From positions 8,060,001 through 8,124,000 of the forward strand of contig NZ_CP026652.1 in assembly GCF_002946835.1 (NCBI RefSeq): a stretch of DNA of 64,000 nt, in the 5' to 3' direction. The notes under the pieces were generated by a model that saw nothing but the letters and a program-made list of their open reading frames with translations, had not been told where the DNA came from and did not search any database. Position 1 is the first letter of the stretch, and every line of letters starts with the position of its first letter. The position numbers and the translations under genes are program-made. Shown here piece after piece: positions 47,795 through 60,567 of this stretch. The DNA is from Streptomyces dengpaensis (GTDB lineage Bacteria > Actinomycetota > Actinomycetes > Streptomycetales > Streptomycetaceae).

Positions 47795-48508
47795 TCAGGT
47801 GGTGCGCACGGTCCGCTTGGCGAGTTCGTACGCGGGGAGCATCGCCGTGTGTTCCTCGGTGTCCAGCCCGCCGAGGTGCACCACGACCGGGCCGTCTGCG
47901 GTGGTGACGGCGAACGCGCACTCCTTCTTCGATTCCTCAAGGAACTCGCTCGTGTACACGTACTCGACCTCGACGCCGCTGACTCCGCCCGCTTCGAACG
48001 TGCGGTACGTCGCCTTGCTCGCGCCGTCCTCGGCCGCCACGAAGGCCTCCAGCACGGTGCGCGCGTCATCCTGGCCCGGCTCTCCGGTCCAGACCCGGAT
48101 ATAGCCGATGTTCCCGGCAGGCTTGGCGTCGACCTCGCACGCCAGGGTGACCGGTCCCTGCCGGAGGAGCGCATCGGCGACCTCCTCGGACAGGCCGCCA
48201 TCGGGGTCGCCGGAGCTGTCCGAGCCGGTGGTGTCGGTGTCCTGGCCGACCTCGCCGTCGACGGCCTCTGCCTTCCAGTCCTCGGCCGTGTCGAAGGTGA
48301 CGGGCAGTTCGCAGGCCGAGCCGACGGCACCGAGGGTGCCTCCGCTCTTGGTGACCGTTTCGGTGGCACCGGACGCCTCGGTCGTCGGCCTCGTGCTCGC
48401 CGACGGCTTCGGGCTCTGCGTCCCCGCCTCCGAGCAGCCCGCCACCGCCCCTGTCAGCAAACCCAAGCAGGCCAGTCCGCGCCACCCGGACGCCGCCCCC
48501 ACGTGCAT
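47795..48508 (-). CDS. Lipoprotein of unknown function
   Basis: A 237-residue protein from ATG 48508 behind GGGGGAG. The signal ends in a lipobox (TGAVAGC, cysteine 25), after which a serine/threonine-rich linker leads to a domain with LPVTFDTAEDWKAEAV, GPVTLACEVDAKPAGNIGYI and EYVYTSEFLEESKKECAF. It is expected to be anchored on the outer face of the membrane. I know similar Streptomyces lipoproteins but no function. The upstream gap (48509-48812) holds no supported gene. Confidence 0.82.
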   Translation of the reverse strand: MHVGAASGWRGLACLGLLTGAVAGCSEAGTQSPKPSASTRPTTEASGATETVTKSGGTLGAVGSACELPVTFDTAEDWKAEAVDGEVGQDTDTTGSDSSGDPDGGLSEEVADALLRQGPVTLACEVDAKPAGNIGYIRVWTGEPGQDDARTVLEAFVAAEDGASKATYRTFEAGGVSGVEVEYVYTSEFLEESKKECAFAVTTADGPVVVHLGGLDTEEHTAMLPAYELAKRTVRTT

Positions 48509-48812
48509 GATGATGTGCTCCCCCTTCGATCCGGCGGGACAATGTATCCCAGGGCGCGGACGGTACGTGCGGGCAGGTGGCGGGAGTTCGCCCGGTGGGG
48601 CCGACAGGCTATGCGTACGGGGGCGGCAGCGGTGGTGCGGCACTGTGCTCGAGCTGGCGTATGGACGGGTGGACGCCCGGGGGTGCGGGCGGGCGTGACA
48701 CGAAGAGACCGTGTGGCGTGCCACGCGGGGAGCGGTGCGGGGGTACGAGGGCGGGTCGAGTCGCGAGCCGTGCCGACGTGCCGCTCCGCGCACCCCCTAA
48801 GTGGGCGAACTA

Positions 48813-49265
48813 TCAGCCGAAGGCCCTGACCGCCTGGTAGTAGGTCCACGCCGTGCTGTTGCAGGCGGTCTTCGTCCCGCCGCTGTAGACGGCGCAGACG
48901 CGCTTGAGGTCCTCGTAGAAGGCGCTGTCGAGGCGGGACTTGTTGGCGTCGAAGGAGCCCGCGGCCTTGTAGTTGCGGTAGCCGAAGTCATGCCGGGCGC
49001 AGGACATGGAGAAGGGGAAGCCGAACGGATTGTCCGGAGACGAGGAGCAGTAGTCGGTGGACCAGTCGAACCCGTACGCGGACCAGGCGGCCTGGTTCGC
49101 ACGGGCGGCGGCCCAGAGGTTGTAACTCGACGCGCTGGTCTGGGTCCAGCTGGACAGGACCTGGGGCTTGTCGGCAGGGGCGGCGGTGGCGGCTGTGGCG
49201 GTGGCGGTGACAGTGACAAGGGCCAGTGCCGAGGCGGCAAGGCCGGTGGCGAGTCTGCGGTGCAT
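48813..49265 (-). CDS. Secreted phospholipase A2
   Basis: A 150-residue exported enzyme; the mature part of about 120 residues matches prokaryotic phospholipase A2. The catalytic segment is SMSCARHDFGYRNY with histidine 102 and aspartate 103; a second aspartate lies in LDSAFYEDLKRVC. Four cysteines (83, 99, and two near the C-terminus) fit the two disulfides known for S. violaceoruber PLA2. It cleaves the sn-2 ester of phospholipids outside the cell, with calcium. The start is ATG 49265 behind GGAGG. Confidence 0.92.
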   Translation of the reverse strand: MHRRLATGLAASALALVTVTATATAATAAPADKPQVLSSWTQTSASSYNLWAAARANQAAWSAYGFDWSTDYCSSSPDNPFGFPFSMSCARHDFGYRNYKAAGSFDANKSRLDSAFYEDLKRVCAVYSGGTKTACNSTAWTYYQAVRAFG

Positions 49266-49798
49266 CCCACACCTCCATGAGGCTGCGACCCGCCCATCGG
49301 GTCGCAGGTTCATGACAAATGATCGGCACCGCAACGGCCTCTCACACCGCACCTGTCCTAACGGTTGATTAACTCTGAGGTTCCAGGCGGGAGTTGTGGT
49401 GCCTGAGCAGCAGCCGGTGGCGTGTTTCAGCTGCGTCGCCTGCGCACTGAGCCGTGATCACCTGCCCGCAGCCGAGGCCGGCTTCGGCAGGCGCATGCGG
49501 GCGGCCTCCGCATGGCAGGCAACGATCGCCGCCTGGAGCTGGTACGGGCCCGGCTGCCGGCGCCTGATGGCGCGCGCAGGTGAACCAGGGCAGGTGTTGC
49601 TGCGCCTGGCCCTGGAACTGGGTGGCGACCTTGGCGGCCTGTGCGAGCGGCTCGCCGAGGCTCTAGAAGGCCGCGGCGCGGAATGCCTGTCCGGAGATTG
49701 CCCGGAAGCGTTGCCGGGCGCGGGGGCTTGGCAGAACGTGCACCGCCACCCATCATGCGGACAGCGCACGCGCGGGGAGCTGTGCCGGGGGAGGCAGC
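49266..49798. other. 533-bp stretch without a supported gene
   Basis: A plus-strand frame from about 49396 overlaps the start of the M4-like gene in another frame; its product mixes cysteine-rich and arginine-rich phrases and has no recognised domain. A minus-strand frame in the same place is equally unconvincing. Confidence 0.4.
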
Positions 49799-51290
49799 AT
49801 GGACAGTACGCTCGTCGCCGCCATCATCAGCGCCTTGGGAGCAGCCCTGGCCACCGCCGGGGGTGCGGTGCTGCGGGCCCGCAACAGCACTCGTACGGCG
49901 GCCAGGCTGATCTACGCCGAACTGACCCGGAACAGCGCGGCGGTCATGTACTTCCGGCAGACCAGTCACTGGGTTGCCCCCACGCTCTCGCGTGCGGCCT
50001 GGGACGAGCATGGCGCCGTCATCGCGCGTCGGCGCAGCAGTGCGTCGTTCGAGGCGGTGCACCGGGGATATGAGGCGCTGGAAATCGTCCCGGTCCTGGC
50101 GGATGGCTCGCTCGACGAGGAGGTACGCGACCGCCTGCTGCGCGACGCGGTGAAGTGGCTGGTGCAGGCCATCACAGAGCTTGGCAAGGTCGCTCAGATC
50201 TCCCCGGCCCGGATCCGGGAGACGACGGAGCGACTCGATGGGCCGTCAGCGGCAACCGCCGCACAGCTTCCGGCACCGCCGTTTCGGAGCACCGGTGCTA
50301 TCCCTCTTCCGTTGCTCGAACGTCTGACCGTGGTGGGCGCGGCGGTGTGGCAGGCAGGGCAGGTTTCGGGGCCGGCCGCTCCGGCCGGCAGGACCGAGCC
50401 GGTCATCGTCGCGGAGGCGCCGGATGCCGAGCACATCGTCTACGACGCCGGACACCAAGAGAGTCTTGACCGACTGGTTCTGGCCCGTTGGACCGGTCAG
50501 CCGACTACGGGCGACCCGGCTGTCGACGAGGCGTATGAGGGACTTGTGGCCGTTACCGCCTTCGGCCGCGATGTGCTGGGGCGCGACCCGCTCGCCGATC
50601 GGCCGCTTGTCGCCTTCGCTCACTACGGCACCCACTTCAATAACGCCTTCTGGAACGGCGAGGAACTGATACTCGGGGATGGGGACGGGGAGATCTTCGG
50701 CCGGTTCAGCCGGTGCCTGGACGTGATAGCCGGCGAGGTCTGGCACGGAGTCGAGGAGATGCTGCACTACCTTCGACTGGGAGGGCGAACACGGCGCGTT
50801 GCACACCTCGCTCGCTGACGTCTTCGGCCAACTGGCCAAGCAGTACTCCTTGAACCAGACAGTCGAGGAAGCCGACTGGATCTGTGGTGCGGGACTCCTC
50901 GCGCCCGGCATCAACGGCGTGGGCCTTCGCTCACTCAAGGCTCCTGGCACGGCGTATGACGACCGCATCCTCGGCCGGGATCCGCAGCCCGCCCACATGG
51001 ACGCCTACGTCCGTACCCACCGGGATCAGGGCGGCATCCACATCAACAGTGGTATTCCCAACCGTGCCTTCTACTTGGTCGCTGAGAGGCTGGGCGGCAA
51101 GGCATGGGAGGGCGCCGGGCGCATCTGGTGGGAGGCGCTTACCGGGGACGGTCTCCGCGAGGGACTGCTCTTCGCCGACTGGGCACGGCTGACCGCTACA
51201 GCGGCCCGCACACGCCACGGTACGGACAGCGTCGAGTACCGCGCCGTGCTCGACGCCTGGAATCGCGTCGGAGTGCCTGTCGTCGAGTGA
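49799..51290 (+). pseudogene. Membrane-tethered M4 (thermolysin-like) peptidase relative, frameshifted and lacking zinc ligands
   Basis: The first frame (49799-50818) encodes an N-terminal hydrophobic segment (MDSTLVAAIISALGAALATA), about 150 residues unlike M4 prodomains I know, then M4 sequence: IVYDAGHQES, FNNAFWNGEELILGDGDGEI. At the zinc site it reads DVIAGEVWHGV (residues 308-318): the first histidine of HExxH is glycine. A frameshift near 50745-50770 follows, and M4 sequence resumes in another frame to 51290: GALHTSLADVFGQLAKQY (the ligand glutamate of NExxSD is threonine), LKAPGTAYDD, GGIHINSGIPNRAFYL (the active-site histidine is kept). It is either a decayed gene or a pseudoenzyme with a sequencing frameshift. 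Confidence 0.85.
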
Positions 51291-51365
51291 GCGTCAACAT
51301 GGCCAACTGCGGGGCGGTGAACGCGCTTTCGTGATGGCTGTGGTGCCGCCGCATCCCGTCGCCGG

Positions 51366-52766
<1,401 letters not shown>

Positions 52767-53057
52767 GACCGCCAGCCTATGCTGCAGCGCCGTAGTCTGC
52801 CGATCCTGTCGGTCGGCGGTGTTGCACATCCGGGACGGCGCTCGCGTCAGGTCGGGCAACACCCAGGTACCGGAAAGCCGTTATTACCGCACGACCGAGA
52901 TTGGGCCTAGCCTCGACGGTGGATGTCCCCCGGAGCCCTTGACCACAGGGGACGACAGGGACGACGGCATGCGCCGGGCGAGGCACGTGCACTGGTCCGG
53001 CCAGGCGGACCGGGCTCGTTCGCGCCACCTGGCCGGCCGTACCTTCAGGAGAGACGG

Positions 53058-54725
53058 ATGGACTACTACGACCTCGGCACCCACAGCCGCCGCGTGACGA
53101 CGTCCTCCCCCTCGGCCCAGACGTGGTTCGACCGCGGGTTGATCTGGGCCTACGCGTTCCACCACGAGGAAGCCGTCTCCTGTTTCGAGGCCGCCGCCGC
53201 GGCGGACGCCGACTGCGCCATGGCCTACTGGGGCTTCGCCTACGCCCTCGGCCCGAACTACAACAAGCCCTGGGAGTTCTTCGATGACGAGGACCTGGCC
53301 CGGACCGTCGACCGCGCCCACGCGGCCGTGGAACGCGCGCAGGAAAAGGCGGCCGGAGCCACCCTCGTCGAACAGGCTTTGATCCGTGCGCTACGAGCCC
53401 GCTACCCGCAGGCGGAACCCGTTGAGGACTGCTCGGTCTGGAACGAGTCGTACGCCGACAGCATGCGCGCTGTGTACGATCTCGCCCCCGACGATCCCGA
53501 TGTGGCCACGCTCTACGCCGACGCGCTGATGAACCTCACGCCCTGGCAACTGTGGAATCTGCGGACCGGCGAACCGTCCGAGGGCTCTCGCACCCTGGAG
53601 GCCAAGGCTGTACTGGAGCGGGCGATCGCTGCCGAGGCCGGGACGGAACACCCCGGACTCCTGCACATGTACATCCACCTGATGGAGATGTCGTCCACCC
53701 CCGAGACCGCACTGCCCGTCGCGGACCGGCTGCGCGACCTGGTGCCCGACGCCGGCCATCTTCAGCACATGCCCACGCACCTGGACGTGCTGTGCGGCGA
53801 CTACCAGCGCGTCGTGTCGGACAACAGCAGGGCGATCGTCGCCGATGAGAAGTTCCACGCGCGAGCCGGCGCGATGAACTTCTACACCCTGTACCGGACG
53901 CACAACTACCACTTCAAGATCTACGGCGCGATGTTCCTCGGCCAGTCGAAGACCGCCCTGCGGACCGCCTCGCAACTCGAAGCCTCCATCCCCGAAGAAC
54001 TGCTACGGGTGGAGAGTCCGCCCATGGCGGACTGGCTGGAGGGCTTCCTCGCCATGCGGGTCCACGTGTTGATCCGTTTCGGCCTGTGGTCCGACATCCT
54101 GCGGCTGCCGATGCCTGCCGAACCGCAGCTGTACTGCGTGACGACCGCGATGCTCCACTACGCCCGCGGTGTCGCCCTCTCGGCGACCGGCAGGGAGGCG
54201 GAGGCCGAGCGTGACCGGTTCCGCGAGGCGGTCTCCCAGGTCCCGGAGACACGGATGCTGTTCAACAACACCTGTGCCGACATCCTCGCGATCGCTTCGG
54301 CGATGCTCGACGGTGAACTGGCATACCGCAAGGGCCATGTCGACGCCGCCTTCGCCGCGCTGGAGAGGTCGATCGCACTGGACGACAACCTCCCCTACGA
54401 CGAGCCGTGGGGATGGATGCAGCCCACCCGACACGCCTACGGGGCCCTGCTCCTCGAACAGGGGCGCGTCGCGGAGGCCGAAGCCGTCTACCGAGCCGAC
54501 CTGGGGCTCGACGACTCCCTGCCCCGCGCCGTGCAACACCCCGGCAACGTCTGGGCTCTGCATGGGTTCCACGAGTGTCTTGTCCGTCTGAACAAGCCGC
54601 GGGAGGCGCAGATCGTCGCCCAGCAACTGAAGATCGCGGTCGCTCGGGCGGACGTACCGGTCGAGGCGTCCTGCTTCTGCCGCCTCGAAGCCTTTGCCGG
54701 CACCACCGCGGCCGACTGCTGCTGA
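53058..54725 (+). CDS. TPR-repeat protein of unknown function
   Basis: A 555-residue soluble protein from ATG 53058 behind AGGAGA. The N-terminus [20 protein letters not shown] followed by [16 protein letters not shown] is shared by a widespread family of TPR proteins of unknown function. TPR-like helices recur through the protein ([38 protein letters not shown]). There is no signal or membrane segment. The C-terminus has two neighbouring cysteines (SCFCRLE). It is divergent from lpdA and lies 181 bp before pgm. Confidence 0.85.
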   Translation: MDYYDLGTHSRRVTTSSPSAQTWFDRGLIWAYAFHHEEAVSCFEAAAAADADCAMAYWGFAYALGPNYNKPWEFFDDEDLARTVDRAHAAVERAQEKAAGATLVEQALIRALRARYPQAEPVEDCSVWNESYADSMRAVYDLAPDDPDVATLYADALMNLTPWQLWNLRTGEPSEGSRTLEAKAVLERAIAAEAGTEHPGLLHMYIHLMEMSSTPETALPVADRLRDLVPDAGHLQHMPTHLDVLCGDYQRVVSDNSRAIVADEKFHARAGAMNFYTLYRTHNYHFKIYGAMFLGQSKTALRTASQLEASIPEELLRVESPPMADWLEGFLAMRVHVLIRFGLWSDILRLPMPAEPQLYCVTTAMLHYARGVALSATGREAEAERDRFREAVSQVPETRMLFNNTCADILAIASAMLDGELAYRKGHVDAAFAALERSIALDDNLPYDEPWGWMQPTRHAYGALLLEQGRVAEAEAVYRADLGLDDSLPRAVQHPGNVWALHGFHECLVRLNKPREAQIVAQQLKIAVARADVPVEASCFCRLEAFAGTTAADCC

Positions 54726-54906
54726 AGCCTGCCGGCAGAGCGAGGAGCGGGAGGTGCCTCCGCCGTGGGGCTGGGTTGTGCCGAGGGAGCAGCCAGCGTG
54801 TTCCAGTCAACGTTCGCGTCATGGTCGTGGCACTGAGCGGCCGTGGCGTCCGGTGGGGAAAGATGAGACCACAAACGGAGAACGAACGATGCGGAGGTGC
54901 GGGCAC

Positions 54907-56547
<1,641 letters not shown>

Positions 56548-56595
56548 CGCCGCCTGGGCCGCCGCTCCGCAGTGGGGTGCTGCGGCCGTGTCCGG

Positions 56596-57096
56596 TCAGG
56601 AATAGGTCCAGCGCCACGCGTTGGAGCTGTAAGAACACTTGATGCGCGCACCGCTCGCGGTGGTGGTCCGGGCTCCGTGGTCGCTTTTGCGGCAGTACTG
56701 GCCTGCCTGGTAGCAGTTGCCGGCGTTGGAGACGATGGAACACGTGCCGGTGCTCGTGTCGTCGCCGCTGCTGGTGCCCGAACCGGCGGCCTGAGCGGCT
56801 TTGGTGACGGTGACGGTGACGGTCGGACCGGGCGTTCTGACGGTCGTGGTTTTCGTGACCGTCGGTGCGGGGGAGGGGGAGGCGGCGGACTGTGCGGCGC
56901 TGGCCGTGACCGTCACGGTGGGGGTGGGCTTTGATGCCAACGCCTGGGCCGCGGTGGCGTTGTCGTTGGCGGACTGCGTGCCGCCGATGGCTCCGGCGGC
57001 GAAGAGGGCGAGGCCGGCGGCCCAGACGCGCTTGCGCCTGTGCAGCGGCCGGGCGTCGGCGGGGCGCTGCGGAGCTGGGCTGTTGTACGAATTCAT
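56596..57096 (-). CDS. Exported or membrane-anchored protein with cysteine-rich C-terminal domain
   Basis: A 166-residue protein. A basic N-terminus (PLHRRKRVWAAGLALFAAG) leads into one hydrophobic helix that may be a signal or an anchor, then a serine/threonine/valine-rich linker (TVTVTASAAQS, TPGPTVTVTVTK). The last 50 residues form a small domain with four cysteines (GTCSIVSNAGNCYQAGQYCR, IKCSYSSNAWRWTYS). I have seen this C-terminal module in other Streptomyces exported proteins; its function is unknown. Confidence 0.75.
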   Translation of the reverse strand: MNSYNSPAPQRPADARPLHRRKRVWAAGLALFAAGAIGGTQSANDNATAAQALASKPTPTVTVTASAAQSAASPSPAPTVTKTTTVRTPGPTVTVTVTKAAQAAGSGTSSGDDTSTGTCSIVSNAGNCYQAGQYCRKSDHGARTTTASGARIKCSYSSNAWRWTYS

Positions 57097-57168
57097 GGTC
57101 CCCCTGGGAATGACTGCGGGTTGCGGGATGGAGATCGGCTGCCGAGGTGCTGCCCGAGGCCGGGCAGG

Positions 57169-57656
57169 TCAGCAGGACTCCGTGTCCTTCACGGCGTAGA
57201 AGACGACTTTGGTGTCGGTGCTGTAGGTGCCAGGGCCGGGCTCCTGCCGGCACACAATCCAGTTCCGGTCGTAGACCTGGAAGCGGTTTTGGCCCGAGGC
57301 GTCCTGGTCGTCGAGCAAGAAGAACCCGGTGTCCTGCGCGGTGTCCTGCGCGTACTGCAGGTCTTCGCCTACGAGGTCGGGCAGCGAGGCTTCACTCGAC
57401 GTGCCGGTCTCGGCAGCGGCGTCGGCGGATTGTATGCCTCGTCGGCGCTGTCCTGGACGTCTTTACGCGCTGGGGCGTTGTCCTCCTGGTTGTTCTTCCC
57501 TGCGTCTTCGGCGGAGGCCGGCATGGTGGTGGGCGGCGCCGCGGTGACGGCCGGAGTACCGCCTGCGGTCTGCTGCTCCGTGCACGCGGTGAGTGCCGTG
57601 ACGGCGAGACCGGCCGTGGCGGCCAACAGGCAGGTGGGGCGTATGAGTTGATGCAT
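57169..57656 (-). pseudogene. PASTA-like lipoprotein gene split by a frameshift
   Basis: From ATG 57656 a lipoprotein begins (MHQLIRPTCLLAATAG; lipobox LTAC, cysteine 25) and continues through KDVQDSADEAYN, then runs out of frame and stops at 57369. In another minus-strand frame the protein clearly continues: TSSEASLPDLVGEDLQYAQD, DTGFFLLDDQDASGQNRF, YDRNWIVCRQEPGPGTYS and a C-terminal VKDTESC ending at 57169. This resembles PASTA-like lipoproteins of Streptomyces. The break is near 57430-57445. It is a real frameshift or a sequencing error. Confidence 0.8.
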
Positions 57657-58012
57657 GGTGATGCCTCTGCGATGTAGTGGTTCTGCGTGTCTGGGTGCCT
57701 GCACGGCGTTCGCCACGACGTGCGACTCGGTGCCGGCGTGGGCGGTTCGGCAGGGAAGGTGCTCGCGCTCCAACCGCGCGGGTCATGGGAGTGAGTTGCT
57801 GCGTCGCAGCCAACGCACCGTCAGCAGGCCCTGCTCTGTTCGCCGCCGGCGACTCCCACAAGGCCTACGGGCCGCGTGGTCCGGCCGAAGGCGGAGCGGG
57901 AGGGCTGTTGAGCCGTGTCGGACCACGTCATGAATGTCCTTGCAATGCGCGAGTGAAGTACGCGTGTGTGACTCGTGAAGGACTCGTGTGGTTGTGCGGC
58001 GGGCGGAAAGAG
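57657..58012. other. Intergenic stretch between lipoprotein and phosphatase genes
   Basis: No supported gene. It holds the upstream region of the minus-strand lipoprotein gene and the 3' flank of the phosphatase gene (stop at 58013). A short direct repeat GTGACTCGTGAAGGACTCGTG lies near 57967; no clear terminator hairpin was found. Confidence 0.4.
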
Positions 58013-60079
58013 CTAGAGGGCCCGGGCGGCGAGGAGGGCGACGTCGTCGTGGTCGTCGGGGTGGCGCAGGCCGTACAGCAGGAGATCGCAGGTCTCCTCG
58101 AGCGGCCGGTGGGGTTCGTCGAGGAAGCTGAGAAGCACGTTCAGGCGGTCGTCGATGGGGTGTTGCCGGGTCTCGACGAGGCCGTCGGTGTAAAGGACCA
58201 GCAGGTCGCCGGGGCCGAGGTACTCCGTCGTGGTCTCGAAGGTGATGCCGCCGACGCCGAGCGGGGCTCCGGCGGGCAGGTCGAGCAGTGCGGGGGCCTG
58301 GCCGGGGCGGGCCAGCGCGGGCGGCATGTGTCCCGCGTTGGCGATGTGGCACTGCCTTGTGTGGGGGTCGTACACGGCGTACAGGCAGGTGACGATGTAG
58401 TGCTCCAGATCGCAGGTGATCTTGTCCAGGTGCTGGAGCACCGCGGCGGGGGCGAGGTCGAGGTCCGCGTACGCGCAGGTGGCGGTCCGCAGCCTGCCCA
58501 TGGTCGCGGCGGCGTCGATGCCGTTTCCCATGACGTCGCCGACGACCAGCGCGGTCCTGTCGTCGGTCAGCGGGATGACGTCGTACCAGTCGCCGCCGAC
58601 TTCGCTGGTTGCCTGGGCGGGCTGGTAGCGGTAGGCGAGCTCCAGGCCGGTGTGCTGCGGCGGGTGGGCGGGCAGCAGGCTCCGCTGGAGCGTGAGGGCG
58701 GTGTTGCGCACGCTCTGGAACCAGCGGGCGTTGTCGATGGCCACGGCGGCGCGGGTGGCGAGCTCAGAGGCCAGGACGACGTCGTCCTCGTCGAACGGGA
58801 GCGGGTTGCGGGTGCGTTTGAGGTCGAGGGCGCCGAGCACCTCGCCGTGGGCGATGAGCGGCACGGCGAGATAGGAGTGGACGCCCGCGCGGGCCAGGAG
58901 CGTGGTGGCCTCGGCGTTACGGGCGATGCGTCGCAGATCGTGCTCGTCGACGTGGCGTACCAGGACCGGCCGACCGGTGTGGACGCACAAAGTGACGAGG
59001 CGGTCGCCGTCGTAGGCGACCAGGTCACCGGGAGCGTCGGCGGCGCGCAGAGCCATGGTGGGATGGGCGGCTTTGAGTGCCAGCGCGCGGAAAAGCTCGG
59101 GCCCGTTGTCCGGTCTGCGTGAACGGCGGCAGGCCAGGGCGGAGTCGAGCACGTCCACGGCGACCACGTCGGCGAGCTCGGGGGTGGCGATCTCGGCCAG
59201 TTCGCGGGCGGTCCGCTCGACCTCCAACGTGGTGCCGACGCGGGTGGAGGCGTCGGCGATGAGAGCCAGGCGGCGCCGGGCCCGGTCCGCCTCGGTGGCC
59301 GCGCGGTGCCGTTCCGTGACGTCGACGACCGAGGTGGCCGCGCCCAGGACCCGCCCTCCGGGGTCCTCCAGACGGTAGAAGGAGACGGACCAGGCGTGGT
59401 CGTGGTCGGGGTCGGCTGGGGTGCGGCCCACGTGGTACTGGTCGAGCAGGGGAGTTCCGGTGGCGAGCACCTGGCGCAGGGCGGTCTCGACGATGTCCAC
59501 GTCGAAGAAGGGCAGGGTCTCCCTCAGGTGGCGGCCGATGTGGTCTTCGGCGGGCATGCCGTCGATGCGTTCCAGTGCGGGGTTGACCAGGAGAAAGCGC
59601 AGGTCGGGGTCCATGAGGGCCAGGCCGATCGGGGACTGGCTGATCATCCGCTCGCACAGGGACAGGTCGGTCTCGACGCGCTGGAGCAGGGTGTGGTCGG
59701 CCGCGATGCCGAGGGCGTACACATCGCCGTGATCGTTCAGCAGCCGCATGTTGCGGAATTCCATCAGGCGGGTGCTGCCGTCCTTGTGCCGGATGGGGAA
59801 GGCGCCGGCCCACCTCCGGCCGGTCGCCATCACCTCCGCGAACAGGGTCTGGACGACCTGCAGGTGCTCGGGGTGTACGAGCAGGCGCGCCGCGTATGTG
59901 CCCAGGGCCTCGTCCGCGGTGTACCCGAAGAGCTCCTCGGCCTGCGGGGTCCAGAACACGATGCGGCCGCGGGCATCCAGGACCACCGCGGCCACGCTCA
60001 GCACATCCAGCAGGCCGACCGGCGGGAGTGGCTCGGTGCCTGAGTCGTCACTGCTGGGCTGGACGGATTCGGCTGTCAT
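58013..60079 (-). CDS. PAS-PAS-GAF SpoIIE/PP2C phosphatase (paralogue of 40119-42173)
   Basis: A 688-residue cytosolic phosphatase starting at ATG 60079 behind GGAGGATC. The layout is PAS (28-130, VVLDARGRIVFWTPQAEELF), PAS (145-265, GLALMDPDLRFLLVNPALER), GAF (280-450, LARAGVHSYLAVPLIAHGEV) and PP2C (460-688: LQRSLLPAHPPQHTG, VGGDWYDVIP, GDVMGNGIDAAATMGR, LYTDGLVETR, DDHDDVALLAARAL). The phrase order and wording match the 40119-42173 protein closely, so one probably arose from the other. There is no ATPase domain. Confidence 0.94.
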   Translation of the reverse strand: MTAESVQPSSDDSGTEPLPPVGLLDVLSVAAVVLDARGRIVFWTPQAEELFGYTADEALGTYAARLLVHPEHLQVVQTLFAEVMATGRRWAGAFPIRHKDGSTRLMEFRNMRLLNDHGDVYALGIAADHTLLQRVETDLSLCERMISQSPIGLALMDPDLRFLLVNPALERIDGMPAEDHIGRHLRETLPFFDVDIVETALRQVLATGTPLLDQYHVGRTPADPDHDHAWSVSFYRLEDPGGRVLGAATSVVDVTERHRAATEADRARRRLALIADASTRVGTTLEVERTARELAEIATPELADVVAVDVLDSALACRRSRRPDNGPELFRALALKAAHPTMALRAADAPGDLVAYDGDRLVTLCVHTGRPVLVRHVDEHDLRRIARNAEATTLLARAGVHSYLAVPLIAHGEVLGALDLKRTRNPLPFDEDDVVLASELATRAAVAIDNARWFQSVRNTALTLQRSLLPAHPPQHTGLELAYRYQPAQATSEVGGDWYDVIPLTDDRTALVVGDVMGNGIDAAATMGRLRTATCAYADLDLAPAAVLQHLDKITCDLEHYIVTCLYAVYDPHTRQCHIANAGHMPPALARPGQAPALLDLPAGAPLGVGGITFETTTEYLGPGDLLVLYTDGLVETRQHPIDDRLNVLLSFLDEPHRPLEETCDLLLYGLRHPDDHDDVALLAARAL

Positions 60080-60321
60080 CCCAGATCCTCCTCCACCAGC
60101 CGGCAGGAGACGCCGACGTGTGCCGGCAATGCCGACGCTTGGGTTCTGTGTACCCGTGCTTCCATGCTGCCTCTGGCCCCTTGCCTTGCCCAACGCCAGC
60201 GCATTGGCATGTCCAAGCCAAGGTCGCTTTCTCCTGGTACGCGAGGAGCGGGGCCGGCTGCTCTCGCCTCCGCCGCGGCCGGGGTGGAGCATGGGAGATG
60301 AGCGACCGAGGGAGGCCCGCA

Positions 60322-60498
60322 ATGAAATCCGAAGCTTCGGATTACGACACCTGGCTGTACTCTCACACGCCCTCTCAGGCCGAGGGGGAGCGCGACGAAC
60401 CGGCCGAGCGTGCGGCCATGGAGCAGCACCCGGACGTCCCCAGGACCGAGCCGTCCCAGGCGGAGGGCGAGCGGGTGGATGACATCAGGACCGCATGA
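60322..60498 (+). CDS. Small acidic protein with duplicated PSQAEGER motif
   Basis: A 58-residue protein starting MKSEASDYDTWLYSH at ATG 60322 behind GGGAGG; a frame beginning at ATG 60298 adds eight residues. The phrase PSQAEGER occurs twice (TPSQAEGERDEPAERAAMEQ and EPSQAEGERVDDI). No signal or membrane segment. It is divergent from one phosphatase gene and convergent with the next, so it may be linked to the signalling genes; function unknown. Confidence 0.6.
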   Translation: MKSEASDYDTWLYSHTPSQAEGERDEPAERAAMEQHPDVPRTEPSQAEGERVDDIRTA

Positions 60499-60504
60499 CC
60501 GCAG

Positions 60505-60538
60505 GTGAGCCGGACCGGGCGGTAGAGGTCCGGCTCAC
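60505..60538. terminator. 12-bp stem hairpin between convergent genes
   Basis: GTGAGCCGGACC at 60505-60516 pairs exactly with GGTCCGGCTCAC at 60527-60538 around a 10-base loop. It lies 7 bp after the small gene's stop and 30 bp from the stop of the convergent phosphatase gene. Confidence 0.8.
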
Positions 60539-60567
60539 TGCTGCTGGCCCCAGGGTGGGGGCGCGTG

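Noticed and set aside
49396..50073. Plus-strand frame overlapping the start of the M4-like gene
   Set aside because: The overlap is with a better supported frame, and the product has no domain or good codon pattern.
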